Position numbers and translations under genes: made by a program. From Flammeovirga sp. EKP202 (GTDB lineage Bacteria > Bacteroidota > Bacteroidia > Cytophagales > Flammeovirgaceae): a DNA stretch of 64,000 bases. The notes below the pieces were generated by a model. The model was not told where the DNA came from. It did no database searches and saw nothing but the letters and a program-made list of their open reading frames with translations. The DNA lies in contig NZ_JACVVP010000004.1 of assembly GCF_014534745.1 (NCBI RefSeq), positions 176,743-240,742 on the forward strand, written 5' to 3'. Each line of letters opens with the position of its first letter. Positions within the stretch are counted from its first letter, which is position 1. Shown piece after piece: positions 17,564 to 26,012 of this stretch.

Positions 17564-17929
17564 ATGGGGAGAAAAAATAATAATGACGGAGGCGATTGGA
17601 AAGATCGTTTAGGTGTAGTTTTCAGTACTGATCCTGATTATGAATATGAAACAGAATCAGATTTCGAGGAAGAAACATTACCACCCAACCAACAAGACTT
17701 AAGAGTAATGTTGGATCGTAAAAATAGAAAAGGAAAATCAGCCACTTTAGTGACAGGTTTTGTGGGGAGTGATGATGATTTAAAGGATTTAGCCAAAACG
17801 CTGAAATCAAAATGCGGCGTTGGAGGAAGTGCTAAAGATGGAGAAATTATCATTCAGGGCGACTTCAGAGACAAGGTCATGGAACTGTTGAAAGCAGCAG
17901 GATACAAGGCTAAAAAATCTGGGGGTTAA
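17564..17929 (+). CDS. SUI1/eIF1-like translation factor (YciH family)
   Basis: 121 aa. An acidic N-terminal region (~residues 1-45) precedes the SUI1 domain with [20 protein letters not shown], the loop [20 protein letters not shown] and [14 protein letters not shown], which matches bacterial YciH and eukaryotic eIF1. The family acts on start-codon selection at the small ribosomal subunit. It forms an apparent operon with ftsX (10-bp gap) and ends at an intrinsic terminator ~70 bp downstream. Confidence 0.9.
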   Translation: MGRKNNNDGGDWKDRLGVVFSTDPDYEYETESDFEEETLPPNQQDLRVMLDRKNRKGKSATLVTGFVGSDDDLKDLAKTLKSKCGVGGSAKDGEIIIQGDFRDKVMELLKAAGYKAKKSGG

Positions 17930-17998
17930 AAAAACAAATATAAAGACTTGTTGTTGTGAAAAGTTGTATTTTTACACTAATAAATAAGATATGAATGG

Positions 17999-18034
17999 AC
18001 CTCGATCTATAATTTTTGTAGAAAGAGGTTTTTT
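17999..18034 (+). terminator. Intrinsic terminator after the ftsX-SUI1 pair
   Basis: ACCTC/GAGGT and TCTATA/TGTAGA form a two-part stem with short internal loops, followed by TTTTTT. The rest of the 326-bp gap (17930-18255) holds the inverted-repeat element at 18105-18211 and no gene. Confidence 0.65.
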
Positions 18035-18104
18035 CTTATTTAATGAATTTTTTTATCTATTGTCAGTTTACTAGCTTTAAATAGAGATTCCCATTATTAA
18101 AGTG

Positions 18105-18211
18105 CATTGTAAACCAAATTTGATCCATGATAAGATAAGTGATGATCATTAAAAGAATCATGGTTTTAAAATGGATGTTATTTGAAGATGAGCATAACTA
18201 TGTTTACAATG
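18105..18211. repeat. 107-bp inverted-repeat element, possible degenerate MITE
   Basis: The left end CATTGTAAACCAAATT (18105-18120) and the reverse complement of the right end (18196-18211, CATTGTAAACATAGTT) match at 12 of 16 bases. The ends resemble those of the ~420-bp elements at 37896 and 50089. The interior can fold further (CCATGAT/ATCATGG). Flanks are TG rather than TA, so membership in the family is tentative. Confidence 0.4.
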
Positions 18212-18255
18212 TGTATAGTACTTATCATAAAATCTGAAGATATTGACTTTTTATT

Positions 18256-19845
18256 ATGAAAAAGACACTTTTTACCATATTTCTATTCCATATATCTATG
18301 TTGCTCTCTGCACAAGAAACCTTCCATCTTGTACAGTTTCACGATAAAGCATCAACCACTTTTAGTTTATCCAATCCGGAGGAATATCTTTCAGCGTCAG
18401 CGATTAATAGAAGAACATCAATGGATATCGCAATTGATTCTTCAGACTTACCTGTTGTACAATCTTACATTGATGATGTTGCATCGACAGGTGCTAAAAT
18501 ATGGCACCCCTTAAAATGGTTCAATGCCGTAATTGTCAGTAATGCAGATCCCGTTGAAATCGAGAAAATTGAATCCGTATCTAAAGTGATGGACATGTCA
18601 GATAAATCGATGGGGGGGATAGAGAGAGATTTAAAATCAAAAGTGTATGACTATGGTAAATCGGAACAACAAAATGCTCTTTTGGGGATTGATAAAATGC
18701 ATGAAGATGGTTATAAAGGGGAAGGAATCCACATTGCAGTTTTAGATGCAGGATTTCGTAATTACTCTTCTAATCCATTTTTTGAAGATTTGATTTTAGG
18801 CGAATCTTTTGATTTCTATGATAAAAATTCAGAGGTTGCTGATGATCATTCACACGGAGCTGATGTTCTATCTACAATGGCCGCATTTGATGAAGGAAGT
18901 TATGTAGGTGGAGCCCCTGAAGCGACATATTACCTATACAGAACAGAAAATACAGCCTTTGAAAGTAGAATTGAGGAACTAATGTGGGTCGCTGCAGCAG
19001 AGCGTGCTGATTCTATTGGTGTAGATATTATCCAAAGTTCTTTGGGATATTATGATTTTGATGATGCCACACAAAATTATACTCATGATGATTTAACGGG
19101 ACATAAAGCATGGATCACCATAGGTGCAAACCATGCTTATTCAAAAGGTATTTTGGTAGTTTCATCTGCTGGAAATGAAGGTGGAGGTAATTGGAAGAAA
19201 ATATCATTTCCTGCTGATTCACCTTTTGTATTGACGGTAGGTTCTGTAAACAGTTCTACTCTTAAAAAAGCATTCTCAAGCTCTGTAGGTCCTTCAGCTG
19301 ATGGACGTGTAAAGCCGGATGTTATGGCAGTCGGAGAAGGAGCATGGGTAGTAAGATCAACTGGAGAGGTAAAAACCTCTAACGGAACATCATTTTCAGC
19401 ACCACAAATGGCAGCATTGTGTGCAGGTTTACTGCAAGCATTGCCTGAAGGTACAATGCCTATGGATGTAATTTCTAGGTTGAGAAGATCAGGAGATAAC
19501 TTTTCATCACCGGATACATTGTATGGCTATGGAGTTCCAAATTATAAAAGAGCTTTGCTGGTAACAGGTTTAGAAGAAAATGAAAGCTTATTTAAGAAAG
19601 TAAAAATATACCCCAACCCGGTGGATGGAACAACGGTTAAAGTTGAATTACCATCTAAATTGAAAAGGGTGGAATTAGAGTTTGTATGGTATACAATGGC
19701 AGGGCAGCCCATAGAGAAATTGGAACGTAAGAACGATTCTGCTGTCATCTCTCTAGATCTACCTTCAGGCTATAGAGGACAATACTTATTATTAAGAGTA
19801 TCTACCGAAGAATATTATAAGACCTATAAAGTGAAAGTGAATTAA
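18256..19845 (+). CDS. Subtilisin-like (S8) serine protease with T9SS sorting domain
   Basis: 529 aa. Signal peptide (residues 1-19, ending LLSAQ), a prodomain-like region (~20-145), then the S8 catalytic domain: Asp164 (IAVLDAGF), His200 (DHSHGADVLS), oxyanion Asn307 (SSAGNEGG) and nucleophile Ser379 (NGTSFSAPQMA). From ~residue 445 a C-terminal sorting domain begins with KVKIYPNPVDG and ends in GQYLLLRVSTEEYYKTYKVK, the Por/type A signal of the type IX secretion system. The enzyme is expected to be secreted or attached to the cell surface. The triad is intact. Confidence 0.92.
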   Translation: MKKTLFTIFLFHISMLLSAQETFHLVQFHDKASTTFSLSNPEEYLSASAINRRTSMDIAIDSSDLPVVQSYIDDVASTGAKIWHPLKWFNAVIVSNADPVEIEKIESVSKVMDMSDKSMGGIERDLKSKVYDYGKSEQQNALLGIDKMHEDGYKGEGIHIAVLDAGFRNYSSNPFFEDLILGESFDFYDKNSEVADDHSHGADVLSTMAAFDEGSYVGGAPEATYYLYRTENTAFESRIEELMWVAAAERADSIGVDIIQSSLGYYDFDDATQNYTHDDLTGHKAWITIGANHAYSKGILVVSSAGNEGGGNWKKISFPADSPFVLTVGSVNSSTLKKAFSSSVGPSADGRVKPDVMAVGEGAWVVRSTGEVKTSNGTSFSAPQMAALCAGLLQALPEGTMPMDVISRLRRSGDNFSSPDTLYGYGVPNYKRALLVTGLEENESLFKKVKIYPNPVDGTTVKVELPSKLKRVELEFVWYTMAGQPIEKLERKNDSAVISLDLPSGYRGQYLLLRVSTEEYYKTYKVKVN

Positions 19846-19907
19846 TTTGATCTTATTAGAGTTAGAATTATTAGGTCAAATCATCTTAAGATTAATTTTT
19901 AAATAAA

Positions 19908-20942
19908 ATGTCAAAAAATCAAGTATTAGTAACAGGAGGAACTGGCTACATCGGTTCTCATACAGTTGTTGAACTTCAGAATCAAGGTTATGAAGTAATA
20001 ATAGTTGATGATTTATCCAACTCAGAAATAGAAGTTGTTGATAGAATAGAAAAAATAACAGGCCAAAGACCCTTTTTTGAAGAGCTCAACTTAGTCAACG
20101 AAAGTGGTGTTGAAGCTTTGTTTGAAAAATATCCAAATATCGGTTCTGTAATTCACTTTGCCGCTTTTAAAGCAGTGGGTGAATCCGTAAAAGAACCGTT
20201 GAAATACTACCAAAATAATATCTGTTCATTGATCAATTTATTGAACAGCATGAAGAAGTACAAAGTGGAAAATATGGTATTTTCGTCTTCTTGTACGGTT
20301 TATGGTCAGCCTGATGATTTGCCTGTAACTGAGTCGGCAAAAGTGCAACCTGCTGAATCTCCATATGGTAATACAAAACAGATCTGCGAAGAGATTTTGA
20401 GAGATACGGTCAAAGCTTTTCCTGAGATAAAAGCGATTGCACTTCGTTATTTTAATCCTGTAGGAGCACATTCTTCAGCATTGATTGGAGAGTTGCCAAA
20501 AGGAGTTCCTCAAAACTTGGTGCCGTTTATTACGCAAACAGCCATTGGCCTTAGAGAACAATTATCTGTTTTCGGTGATAATTACAATACACCTGACGGT
20601 TCAGCAATTCGCGATTACATTCATGTAGTTGATTTGGCTAAAGCTCATATTATTGCGGCAGAACGTTTGATAGACAAGAAGAACGAAGAGGGATATGAAT
20701 TCTTTAACTTGGGTACAGGAACAGGTTCTTCAGTGTTAGAAGTGATCAATGCTTTTGAAAAAATAAATGACATTCCTGTCAATTATAAAATTGTAGATCG
20801 TAGAGAAGGAGATGTAGAACAAATTTGGGCAGATACAACGATTGCCAATGAGATTTTAGGCTGGAAGGCTCAAAGTGGAATTGATGAGATGATGGAGTCT
20901 GCTTGGAAATGGGAACAAGCAATTAGAAAAGGAAATGCATAA
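19908..20942 (+). CDS. galE: UDP-glucose 4-epimerase
   Basis: 344 aa, standard length. NAD-binding Rossmann motif TGGTGYIGSH at the N-terminus, the Ser of SSSCTVYG and the Tyr-Lys pair of SPYGNTKQICEEIL (YxxxK), and the family segments ALRYFNPVGAH and AIRDYIHVVDLAKAH. The enzyme interconverts UDP-glucose and UDP-galactose for envelope polysaccharides or galactose use. It is a single gene closed by a terminator shared with convergent yicC. Confidence 0.94.
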   Translation: MSKNQVLVTGGTGYIGSHTVVELQNQGYEVIIVDDLSNSEIEVVDRIEKITGQRPFFEELNLVNESGVEALFEKYPNIGSVIHFAAFKAVGESVKEPLKYYQNNICSLINLLNSMKKYKVENMVFSSSCTVYGQPDDLPVTESAKVQPAESPYGNTKQICEEILRDTVKAFPEIKAIALRYFNPVGAHSSALIGELPKGVPQNLVPFITQTAIGLREQLSVFGDNYNTPDGSAIRDYIHVVDLAKAHIIAAERLIDKKNEEGYEFFNLGTGTGSSVLEVINAFEKINDIPVNYKIVDRREGDVEQIWADTTIANEILGWKAQSGIDEMMESAWKWEQAIRKGNA

Positions 20943-20968
20943 GCTGCATTAATAACCTGAGTTCGATA

Positions 20969-21010
20969 AAAAAGGCATTATTCTGATTGATGAATAATGC
21001 CTTTTCTTTT
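20969..21010. terminator. Bidirectional terminator between galE and yicC
   Basis: AAAAGGCATTATTC pairs with GAATAATGCCTTTT around an 8-nt loop, with an A-run on the left and T-run on the right; convergent genes on both sides. Confidence 0.85.
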
Positions 21011-21888
21011 TATAGAATATTTAGATTCTGTTCTTTAATTTTTTCCAACTCATCTTTCATATTCACCACAATTTTTTGAATATCGACGTCATTGGCTTTA
21101 GAACCTATTGTATTAATTTCTCTACCGATTTCCTGTGCAATAAAACCAAGTTTTTTACCGTTTGATTTTGGTTGCTCTAAAGTCTGAATAAAGTATTTTA
21201 AGTGCTGAGAAAGCCTTACTTTTTCCTCATTGATATCTAATTTTTCAATATAGAAAATCAATTCTTGCTCAAATCTATTGGCATCAAAGTTTTCGTTATT
21301 CTCAAACTCAGCAATTTGATTTCTCAATCTCTCTTTTAATCGCTCAATTCTTTGAGGGTCTAACTCTACTACTTTCTCAAGGTATTCAGTAATCTTCACT
21401 ACGGCACTTCTTAGTGCCTGTTCTAAAGCATTACCTTCCTCTGTTCTAAATTCTATTGTTTTAGTAATTGCTTCTAAAATACCTTCATTGATAATAGGCC
21501 AATCTTCTTTGGTAATATCTTCTTGGTTTTCCTTTGAAAAAACCTCAGGCATATTCATAACTATTTCCAAAAGATTATTTGAGTCCGTATCTAAATCTTC
21601 AGAAATACTCTTTAAGCTATTGTAATAACTTTTGATCACTTCTGTATTTAGCGAAGCCGTTAAACTTTCAGAACGTTTAGAAACATAATTCAAGATCAGG
21701 AGAATTTTACCTCTTTGAAGTTTTGAACTTAATAAATTTCTTAACTCAATTTCCTTGTCTGAAAAAGTTGATGACATTTTAATATTGCAATCAGCATTCT
21801 TAGAATTAAGTGTTTTAATTTCTATTGAAGCACTGAAATGCTCGTTTTCTATTGCTACTTGGCCGAAGCCAGTCATCGATTGTATCAT
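21010..21888 (-). CDS. yicC: YicC/YloC-family endoribonuclease
   Basis: 292 aa. Family hallmarks: the N-terminus MIQSMTGFGQ, the segment IEIKTLNSKNADCNIK, and the C-terminal GFIAQEIGREINTIGSKAND followed by the helix KIVVNMKDELEKIKEQ. YicC proteins are small endoribonucleases implicated in RNA turnover in E. coli and B. subtilis. In many bacteria yicC is paired with gmk; no gmk is seen here. Length is normal. Confidence 0.92.
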   Translation of the reverse strand: MIQSMTGFGQVAIENEHFSASIEIKTLNSKNADCNIKMSSTFSDKEIELRNLLSSKLQRGKILLILNYVSKRSESLTASLNTEVIKSYYNSLKSISEDLDTDSNNLLEIVMNMPEVFSKENQEDITKEDWPIINEGILEAITKTIEFRTEEGNALEQALRSAVVKITEYLEKVVELDPQRIERLKERLRNQIAEFENNENFDANRFEQELIFYIEKLDINEEKVRLSQHLKYFIQTLEQPKSNGKKLGFIAQEIGREINTIGSKANDVDIQKIVVNMKDELEKIKEQNLNIL

Positions 21889-22080
21889 AGGTGAGTTTTA
21901 TACTTTAAAAAAAACTTCTGTAAATATACTCTATTCTCCTTACCTTATTATTATCCAAAAGAATAATATTACTAATTATAACTTTTAAACCATGAAAAAG
22001 GATCGGTTAGGCTAGAAATCATCAAAAATTATTATCTTTTACTAATTTTTTGAAATACGAATAATCACTAAATTATTAAA

Positions 22081-22917
22081 ATGAAATCTTTTGAATACTC
22101 TTGGCAAACAGCAGATAATATAGATATATACGGGAAATGTTGGTTACCTGAAGATGAAAAGCCTAAAGCTATTATTGCTATGATTCATGGTTTTGGCGAA
22201 CATATTGAAAGGTATGCTCACGTTGCTGCTTTTTTTAATGAAAATAATTATGGTTTTATAGGTTATGACCAAAGAGGACACGGTAAGACGCCAGGTAAAA
22301 GAGGGGTTGTGCCAAGTTATGATGCTGTATTGCATAATGTAACCGAGTTGCTCTCTTTAATCAAAGAAAAGTTTCCGGATCTACCTATTTTTCTTTATGG
22401 TCATAGTATGGGCGGGAATATCGTTTCTTCATATCTATTAAAAGAAAACCCTTCTTTCTTAAAAGGAGCCATTGTGACTAGTCCTTGGTTGAGATTGGCA
22501 GTTGATCCTCCAGCTTGGCAAGAGAAAATAGGGAAATTTATAGGCGGTATTTTTAAAGATTTTGTAATTCCATCAAAGTTAAATCCTGCTGACTTATCGA
22601 CTGATTTGACCGTGGGAGAGATCTATGTAAAAGATCCTTTGGTTCACAATAAGATTTGTACGGCGTTGTATTTTGGCGTAAAGGAAGCAGGGGAATGGGC
22701 TATTGAAAATGCAGGACAATTGAAAGTAAATACTTTATTGATGCATGGAGATGATGATAATATTACCTCTTATAAAGCGTCTGAAGAATTTGCGAATAAG
22801 GCTCCTTCTGAAAATATGACTTTCAAAATATGGAAAGGATTAAGGCATGAAATGCACAATGAGAAAATCAAAGAAGAGGTGTTGTCAGAGATCCTCCGTT
22901 TTATTGAAAAAAGATAA
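22081..22917 (+). CDS. Alpha/beta hydrolase, monoacylglycerol lipase / lysophospholipase-like
   Basis: 278 aa of the Hydrolase_4 (PldB/MGL) type. MIHGFGEHIERYAHVA carries the oxyanion region typical of monoglyceride lipases, GYDQRGHGKTPGKRG follows, and the nucleophile elbow is GHSMGGN (Ser109). The late acid is in LLMHGDDDNITS and the late His in GLRHEMHNE, so the catalytic triad looks complete. No signal peptide, so it acts in the cytoplasm. The exact lipid ester is not predictable. Confidence 0.88.
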   Translation: MKSFEYSWQTADNIDIYGKCWLPEDEKPKAIIAMIHGFGEHIERYAHVAAFFNENNYGFIGYDQRGHGKTPGKRGVVPSYDAVLHNVTELLSLIKEKFPDLPIFLYGHSMGGNIVSSYLLKENPSFLKGAIVTSPWLRLAVDPPAWQEKIGKFIGGIFKDFVIPSKLNPADLSTDLTVGEIYVKDPLVHNKICTALYFGVKEAGEWAIENAGQLKVNTLLMHGDDDNITSYKASEEFANKAPSENMTFKIWKGLRHEMHNEKIKEEVLSEILRFIEKR

Positions 22918-22921
22918 ATAA

Positions 22922-22961
22922 AAATAGCCTCAACTACTAAATAATGTAGTTGAGGCTATTT
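22922..22961. terminator. Bidirectional terminator
   Basis: AAATAGCCTCAACTAC pairs with GTAGTTGAGGCTATTT around an 8-nt loop, between the convergent hydrolase and exchanger genes. Confidence 0.85.
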
Positions 22962-22993
22962 GATGAATTAACCCTTAATAGCTAATCGTGATT

Positions 22994-24616
22994 TTATAGT
23001 CCTCCAATAATTTGAGCGACAATAATAATAGCAACCAAAGCAAATGGATATACAGTGGCATAAGCTACTTGTGGAGCATCGCTTTCAGTCATATTGTCCA
23101 TGGCACTAAGTCCTGGAGTAGAAGTCATACCACCTGTTAAAGCACCCATCAGAGACAGGAAGTTTACTTTAAAGAAAACGTGACCTACAATTGTTACAAC
23201 TAACATAGGGATTAAAGTAATCAATGCACCTATTCCAAATAATTGGAAACCATACTCACTAATTGTCGATACAAGCTTAGTACCTGCACCTACACCAACA
23301 GGAGTTAGGAATAACAATAAACCGAACTGTCTTAATAGTGCATTGGCGTTACTTGGTAAGTGCCAAATAATAGGGCCTGTTTTTCCAAGTCTACTCAATC
23401 CTAAAGCAGCCATCAAAACTCCGCCTGTAAGGCCTAATGAGAAAGATGAACCACCAGGAATAGGAACTTCAAGTTTACCTAAAAGTACACCGATGATAAT
23501 ACCTAGTGCTACAGGTAAGAAACTAGGAGTTTCCACTATTTTGATACTATCACCAAATAGCTCTGTAAGCCCTACAATGTTTCCTTTTGTAGACGAAATC
23601 AGTAATTTGTCTCCAAATCTTAAACGAGTAGAAGGTCTTGGCGATAAATCTAATCCAGCTCTTCTTACCCTTGTAATCGTAGCAAGGTAGTTGTTGTGCA
23701 AATCCAATTCACCCAGTGTTTTACCAACTACGTTTCTTGATGATACAACAAACCAACGAATTTCATGTATACCTGATCGAGGTATTTTTTGGTCAGTTGG
23801 TTCACCTAGTAAAAGTTCTACTCTTTTTAAAGCATCAACAGTACCAACGGCTTTTACCAAATCTCCTTTATGAAGAACAGTATCTTTCATTGGTGGTTTA
23901 CTCTCTGTATTAGGTTCCATAACACGAGAGATGTTTGCTTTAGTCATAAAACGAATGTTTAATTCACCGATTGTTTTTCCGTGAACATTATCGTTGGTGA
24001 CAATAAAGTTTTTGTTGCTTAAGTCAGGTGTATCTGCTGTTGCCTCCTCTTCGTATTTTCTTTCCGTTTCTTCAATGCTGACACCGAAGAACTTAGGAGC
24101 TAATTTTACAAAAAGAATGACACCAATTACACCAAAAGGATAAGCGATACCATAACCAATAGAGGCTAGTGGTGATTGTGAACTTTCAATGGCTGCCGCA
24201 AGACCTGGTGTTGAGGTTAATGCTCCTGTAAGTAGACCAACTGCGATTTTAAAGTCTACATCAAAAGCAACACCTAAAACAAAGGTTACGAGTCCGCCTG
24301 TAACAACAGATAAAGTTGCTAAAATGATCAGTTTACTTCCTTGCGATTTAAAGGCCTCAAAAAATGAGGGACCTGCTTGCATACCGATCGTAAAAATAAA
24401 TAATAATAAGCCAATTTTTTGAATGATACCTGGTATTGCAAAGTCTTCAAAACCCAGTGCATTCATAAGGTATCCATAAAACATGGCTACGAAAATCACT
24501 GCCGATAATCCAAAGGATACACCTTTAACACTGATTTTACCTAATAAAATACCAAATGCAATAATTGCGAATAATGCTACATAGTCTGACTGTAGTAGCT
24601 TTAGAAACATCTCCAT
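22994..24616 (-). CDS. Aspartate:alanine-exchanger-family transporter with two RCK_C domains
   Basis: 540 aa. Two homologous membrane halves of ~5 helices each (AsPT_duplication, YidE/YbjL type) flank a central cytoplasmic region of ~200 residues containing two TrkA-C/RCK_C domains (GELNIRFMTKANISRVMEPN; GELDLHNNYLATITRVRRAG). The halves repeat the same signature: LLTGALTSTPGLAAAIES in the first and LTGGMTSTPGLSAMDN in the second. AspT itself exchanges aspartate and alanine, but for the YidE branch the substrate is unknown, so no substrate is assigned. The next gene upstream on the strand is a universal stress protein. Confidence 0.88.
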   Translation of the reverse strand: MEMFLKLLQSDYVALFAIIAFGILLGKISVKGVSFGLSAVIFVAMFYGYLMNALGFEDFAIPGIIQKIGLLLFIFTIGMQAGPSFFEAFKSQGSKLIILATLSVVTGGLVTFVLGVAFDVDFKIAVGLLTGALTSTPGLAAAIESSQSPLASIGYGIAYPFGVIGVILFVKLAPKFFGVSIEETERKYEEEATADTPDLSNKNFIVTNDNVHGKTIGELNIRFMTKANISRVMEPNTESKPPMKDTVLHKGDLVKAVGTVDALKRVELLLGEPTDQKIPRSGIHEIRWFVVSSRNVVGKTLGELDLHNNYLATITRVRRAGLDLSPRPSTRLRFGDKLLISSTKGNIVGLTELFGDSIKIVETPSFLPVALGIIIGVLLGKLEVPIPGGSSFSLGLTGGVLMAALGLSRLGKTGPIIWHLPSNANALLRQFGLLLFLTPVGVGAGTKLVSTISEYGFQLFGIGALITLIPMLVVTIVGHVFFKVNFLSLMGALTGGMTSTPGLSAMDNMTESDAPQVAYATVYPFALVAIIIVAQIIGGL

Positions 24617-24797
24617 ATGATGAAAGAATGTTTTGTGTGTGAGATAATGAATAATTTGATATTACAAATGAACAACCTTTTATTAATAAAGTTGCTATTT
24701 AGATTTCTATAATTATGATGATCTTTTTCATCCTTTTTATTAGAAAAATGTGCTAGTATATATAAGTGTAAAAAATACTATGTAACATTCTATAAAC

Positions 24798-24834
24798 AAA
24801 AAAGGTGAGTAGTAACGAGTACCACTCACCTTTT
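24798..24834 (-). terminator. Terminator after the universal stress protein gene
   Basis: AAAAGGTGAGT pairs with ACTCACCTTTT around a 13-nt loop; T-runs on both strands. It lies 31 bp past the minus-strand usp stop. Confidence 0.8.
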
Positions 24835-24864
24835 AGGAATTTCACAATTATAAATATTATTTAA

Positions 24865-25788
24865 TTAAATTCTGTCAAAGAAGTTGAAAATATCCAAGGT
24901 TTGATTTTTATTTTTATAAATAAGAATCGGAATATTGATATCTGACAGGAGCAGTTTTTCAGCTGTACTTCCCAGTACCATTGACGCCATAAACGTTCTA
25001 CTTTTAGAGCCAATTATGATCACATCTGCCTTTTCATCTTTAGCGGCTTTGTATATGGCATCGGCAGTAGAGTCATCTTCATCAATCAGTACAGACTTCG
25101 TTTCAATGTTATGATCATCAATGGCACTATTGACAAAGTGATCTAATTTCTTTTGAGAGACTTCTTTTAATATTTCCACCATTTCATCATAACTTTTTCC
25201 GGTTGAACTATATCCATGAGGTATACGGAAGCAGTTGATGGCGAGCGCCTTAAGGTCACGAATGTGTGTTGCAATTTCTTCAACTTGTTGTAATGTATCT
25301 TTACTTGTTTCAGAAAAATTGATAGGAATTAAGGCCTTAGGTTCTTTATCGTATTGCAATAATTCAGGAGCAAAAAGAATAGAACAAGGTGCAAAACTCG
25401 CAATCTTTCTTGCTACAGAACCCGTCCCTTTCCCTTGGCTGTTTTTTCCAAGAATCACAATATCAGCTTGTTTCCTCTTGACAAGTTTAATGATGGTTTC
25501 GGCTGGGTTACCCTCTTCTATTAAGAGCTCGTGATTAATGTTATCTATGTTTGGGATATGTTCATGAATGAGCTTATCCATACTTACTCTAATAGATTCA
25601 TCTAACGGGCTAAGCATATTAGGGTATTTATCAGTGACTTCTTTAGGAAGGTCTAAAGACTCTTGTACATGAACGAAGTAAATTTTTTCAGCTTCAGACT
25701 CATTGATGTATTTATTGGCATGTTTTAGTAAAGGAACGTCCTTTTTAGATGCATCTAACGCTACGAATATTCTATTTAGTAATCCCAT
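24865..25788 (-). CDS. Tandem-domain universal stress protein
   Basis: 307 aa with two UspA folds: the first opens NRIFVALDASKKD and ends with the ATP-loop-like GKGTGSVARKIASFAPCSI; the second opens PKALIPINFSETSKD and ends IIGSKSRTFMASMVLGSTAEK followed by IPILIY. Two-domain Usp proteins are common in Bacteroidota. The loop glycine spacing is only approximately that of ATP-binding members, so nucleotide binding is uncertain. It acts in the cytoplasm. It has its own terminator ahead of the exchanger gene. Confidence 0.88.
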   Translation of the reverse strand: MGLLNRIFVALDASKKDVPLLKHANKYINESEAEKIYFVHVQESLDLPKEVTDKYPNMLSPLDESIRVSMDKLIHEHIPNIDNINHELLIEEGNPAETIIKLVKRKQADIVILGKNSQGKGTGSVARKIASFAPCSILFAPELLQYDKEPKALIPINFSETSKDTLQQVEEIATHIRDLKALAINCFRIPHGYSSTGKSYDEMVEILKEVSQKKLDHFVNSAIDDHNIETKSVLIDEDDSTADAIYKAAKDEKADVIIIGSKSRTFMASMVLGSTAEKLLLSDINIPILIYKNKNQTLDIFNFFDRI

Positions 25789-25947
25789 AATATTGATCTT
25801 TTTTGGTTAAGTTAATTCACTTTCACTTCCTATTATTAAATACGTTTTCTAGTGATTTTGTATACATAATTTTCATAAATATTTATTAATATCCAATGAT
25901 GGTGATCAGTAAATTTATTCTTTAATGAAACTTATATTTTTTAACAA

Positions 25948-25987
25948 AAAGTAAGGCCTTGCTTCTAAAGAAACAAGGCCTTACTTT
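25948..25987 (-). terminator. Terminator after the pseudo-caspase gene
   Basis: AAAGTAAGGCCTTG pairs with CAAGGCCTTACTTT around a 12-nt loop, followed on the minus strand by TTTTTGTTAA. Confidence 0.85.
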
Positions 25988-26012
25988 ATAATGAATAACG
26001 TATTGATACTGA

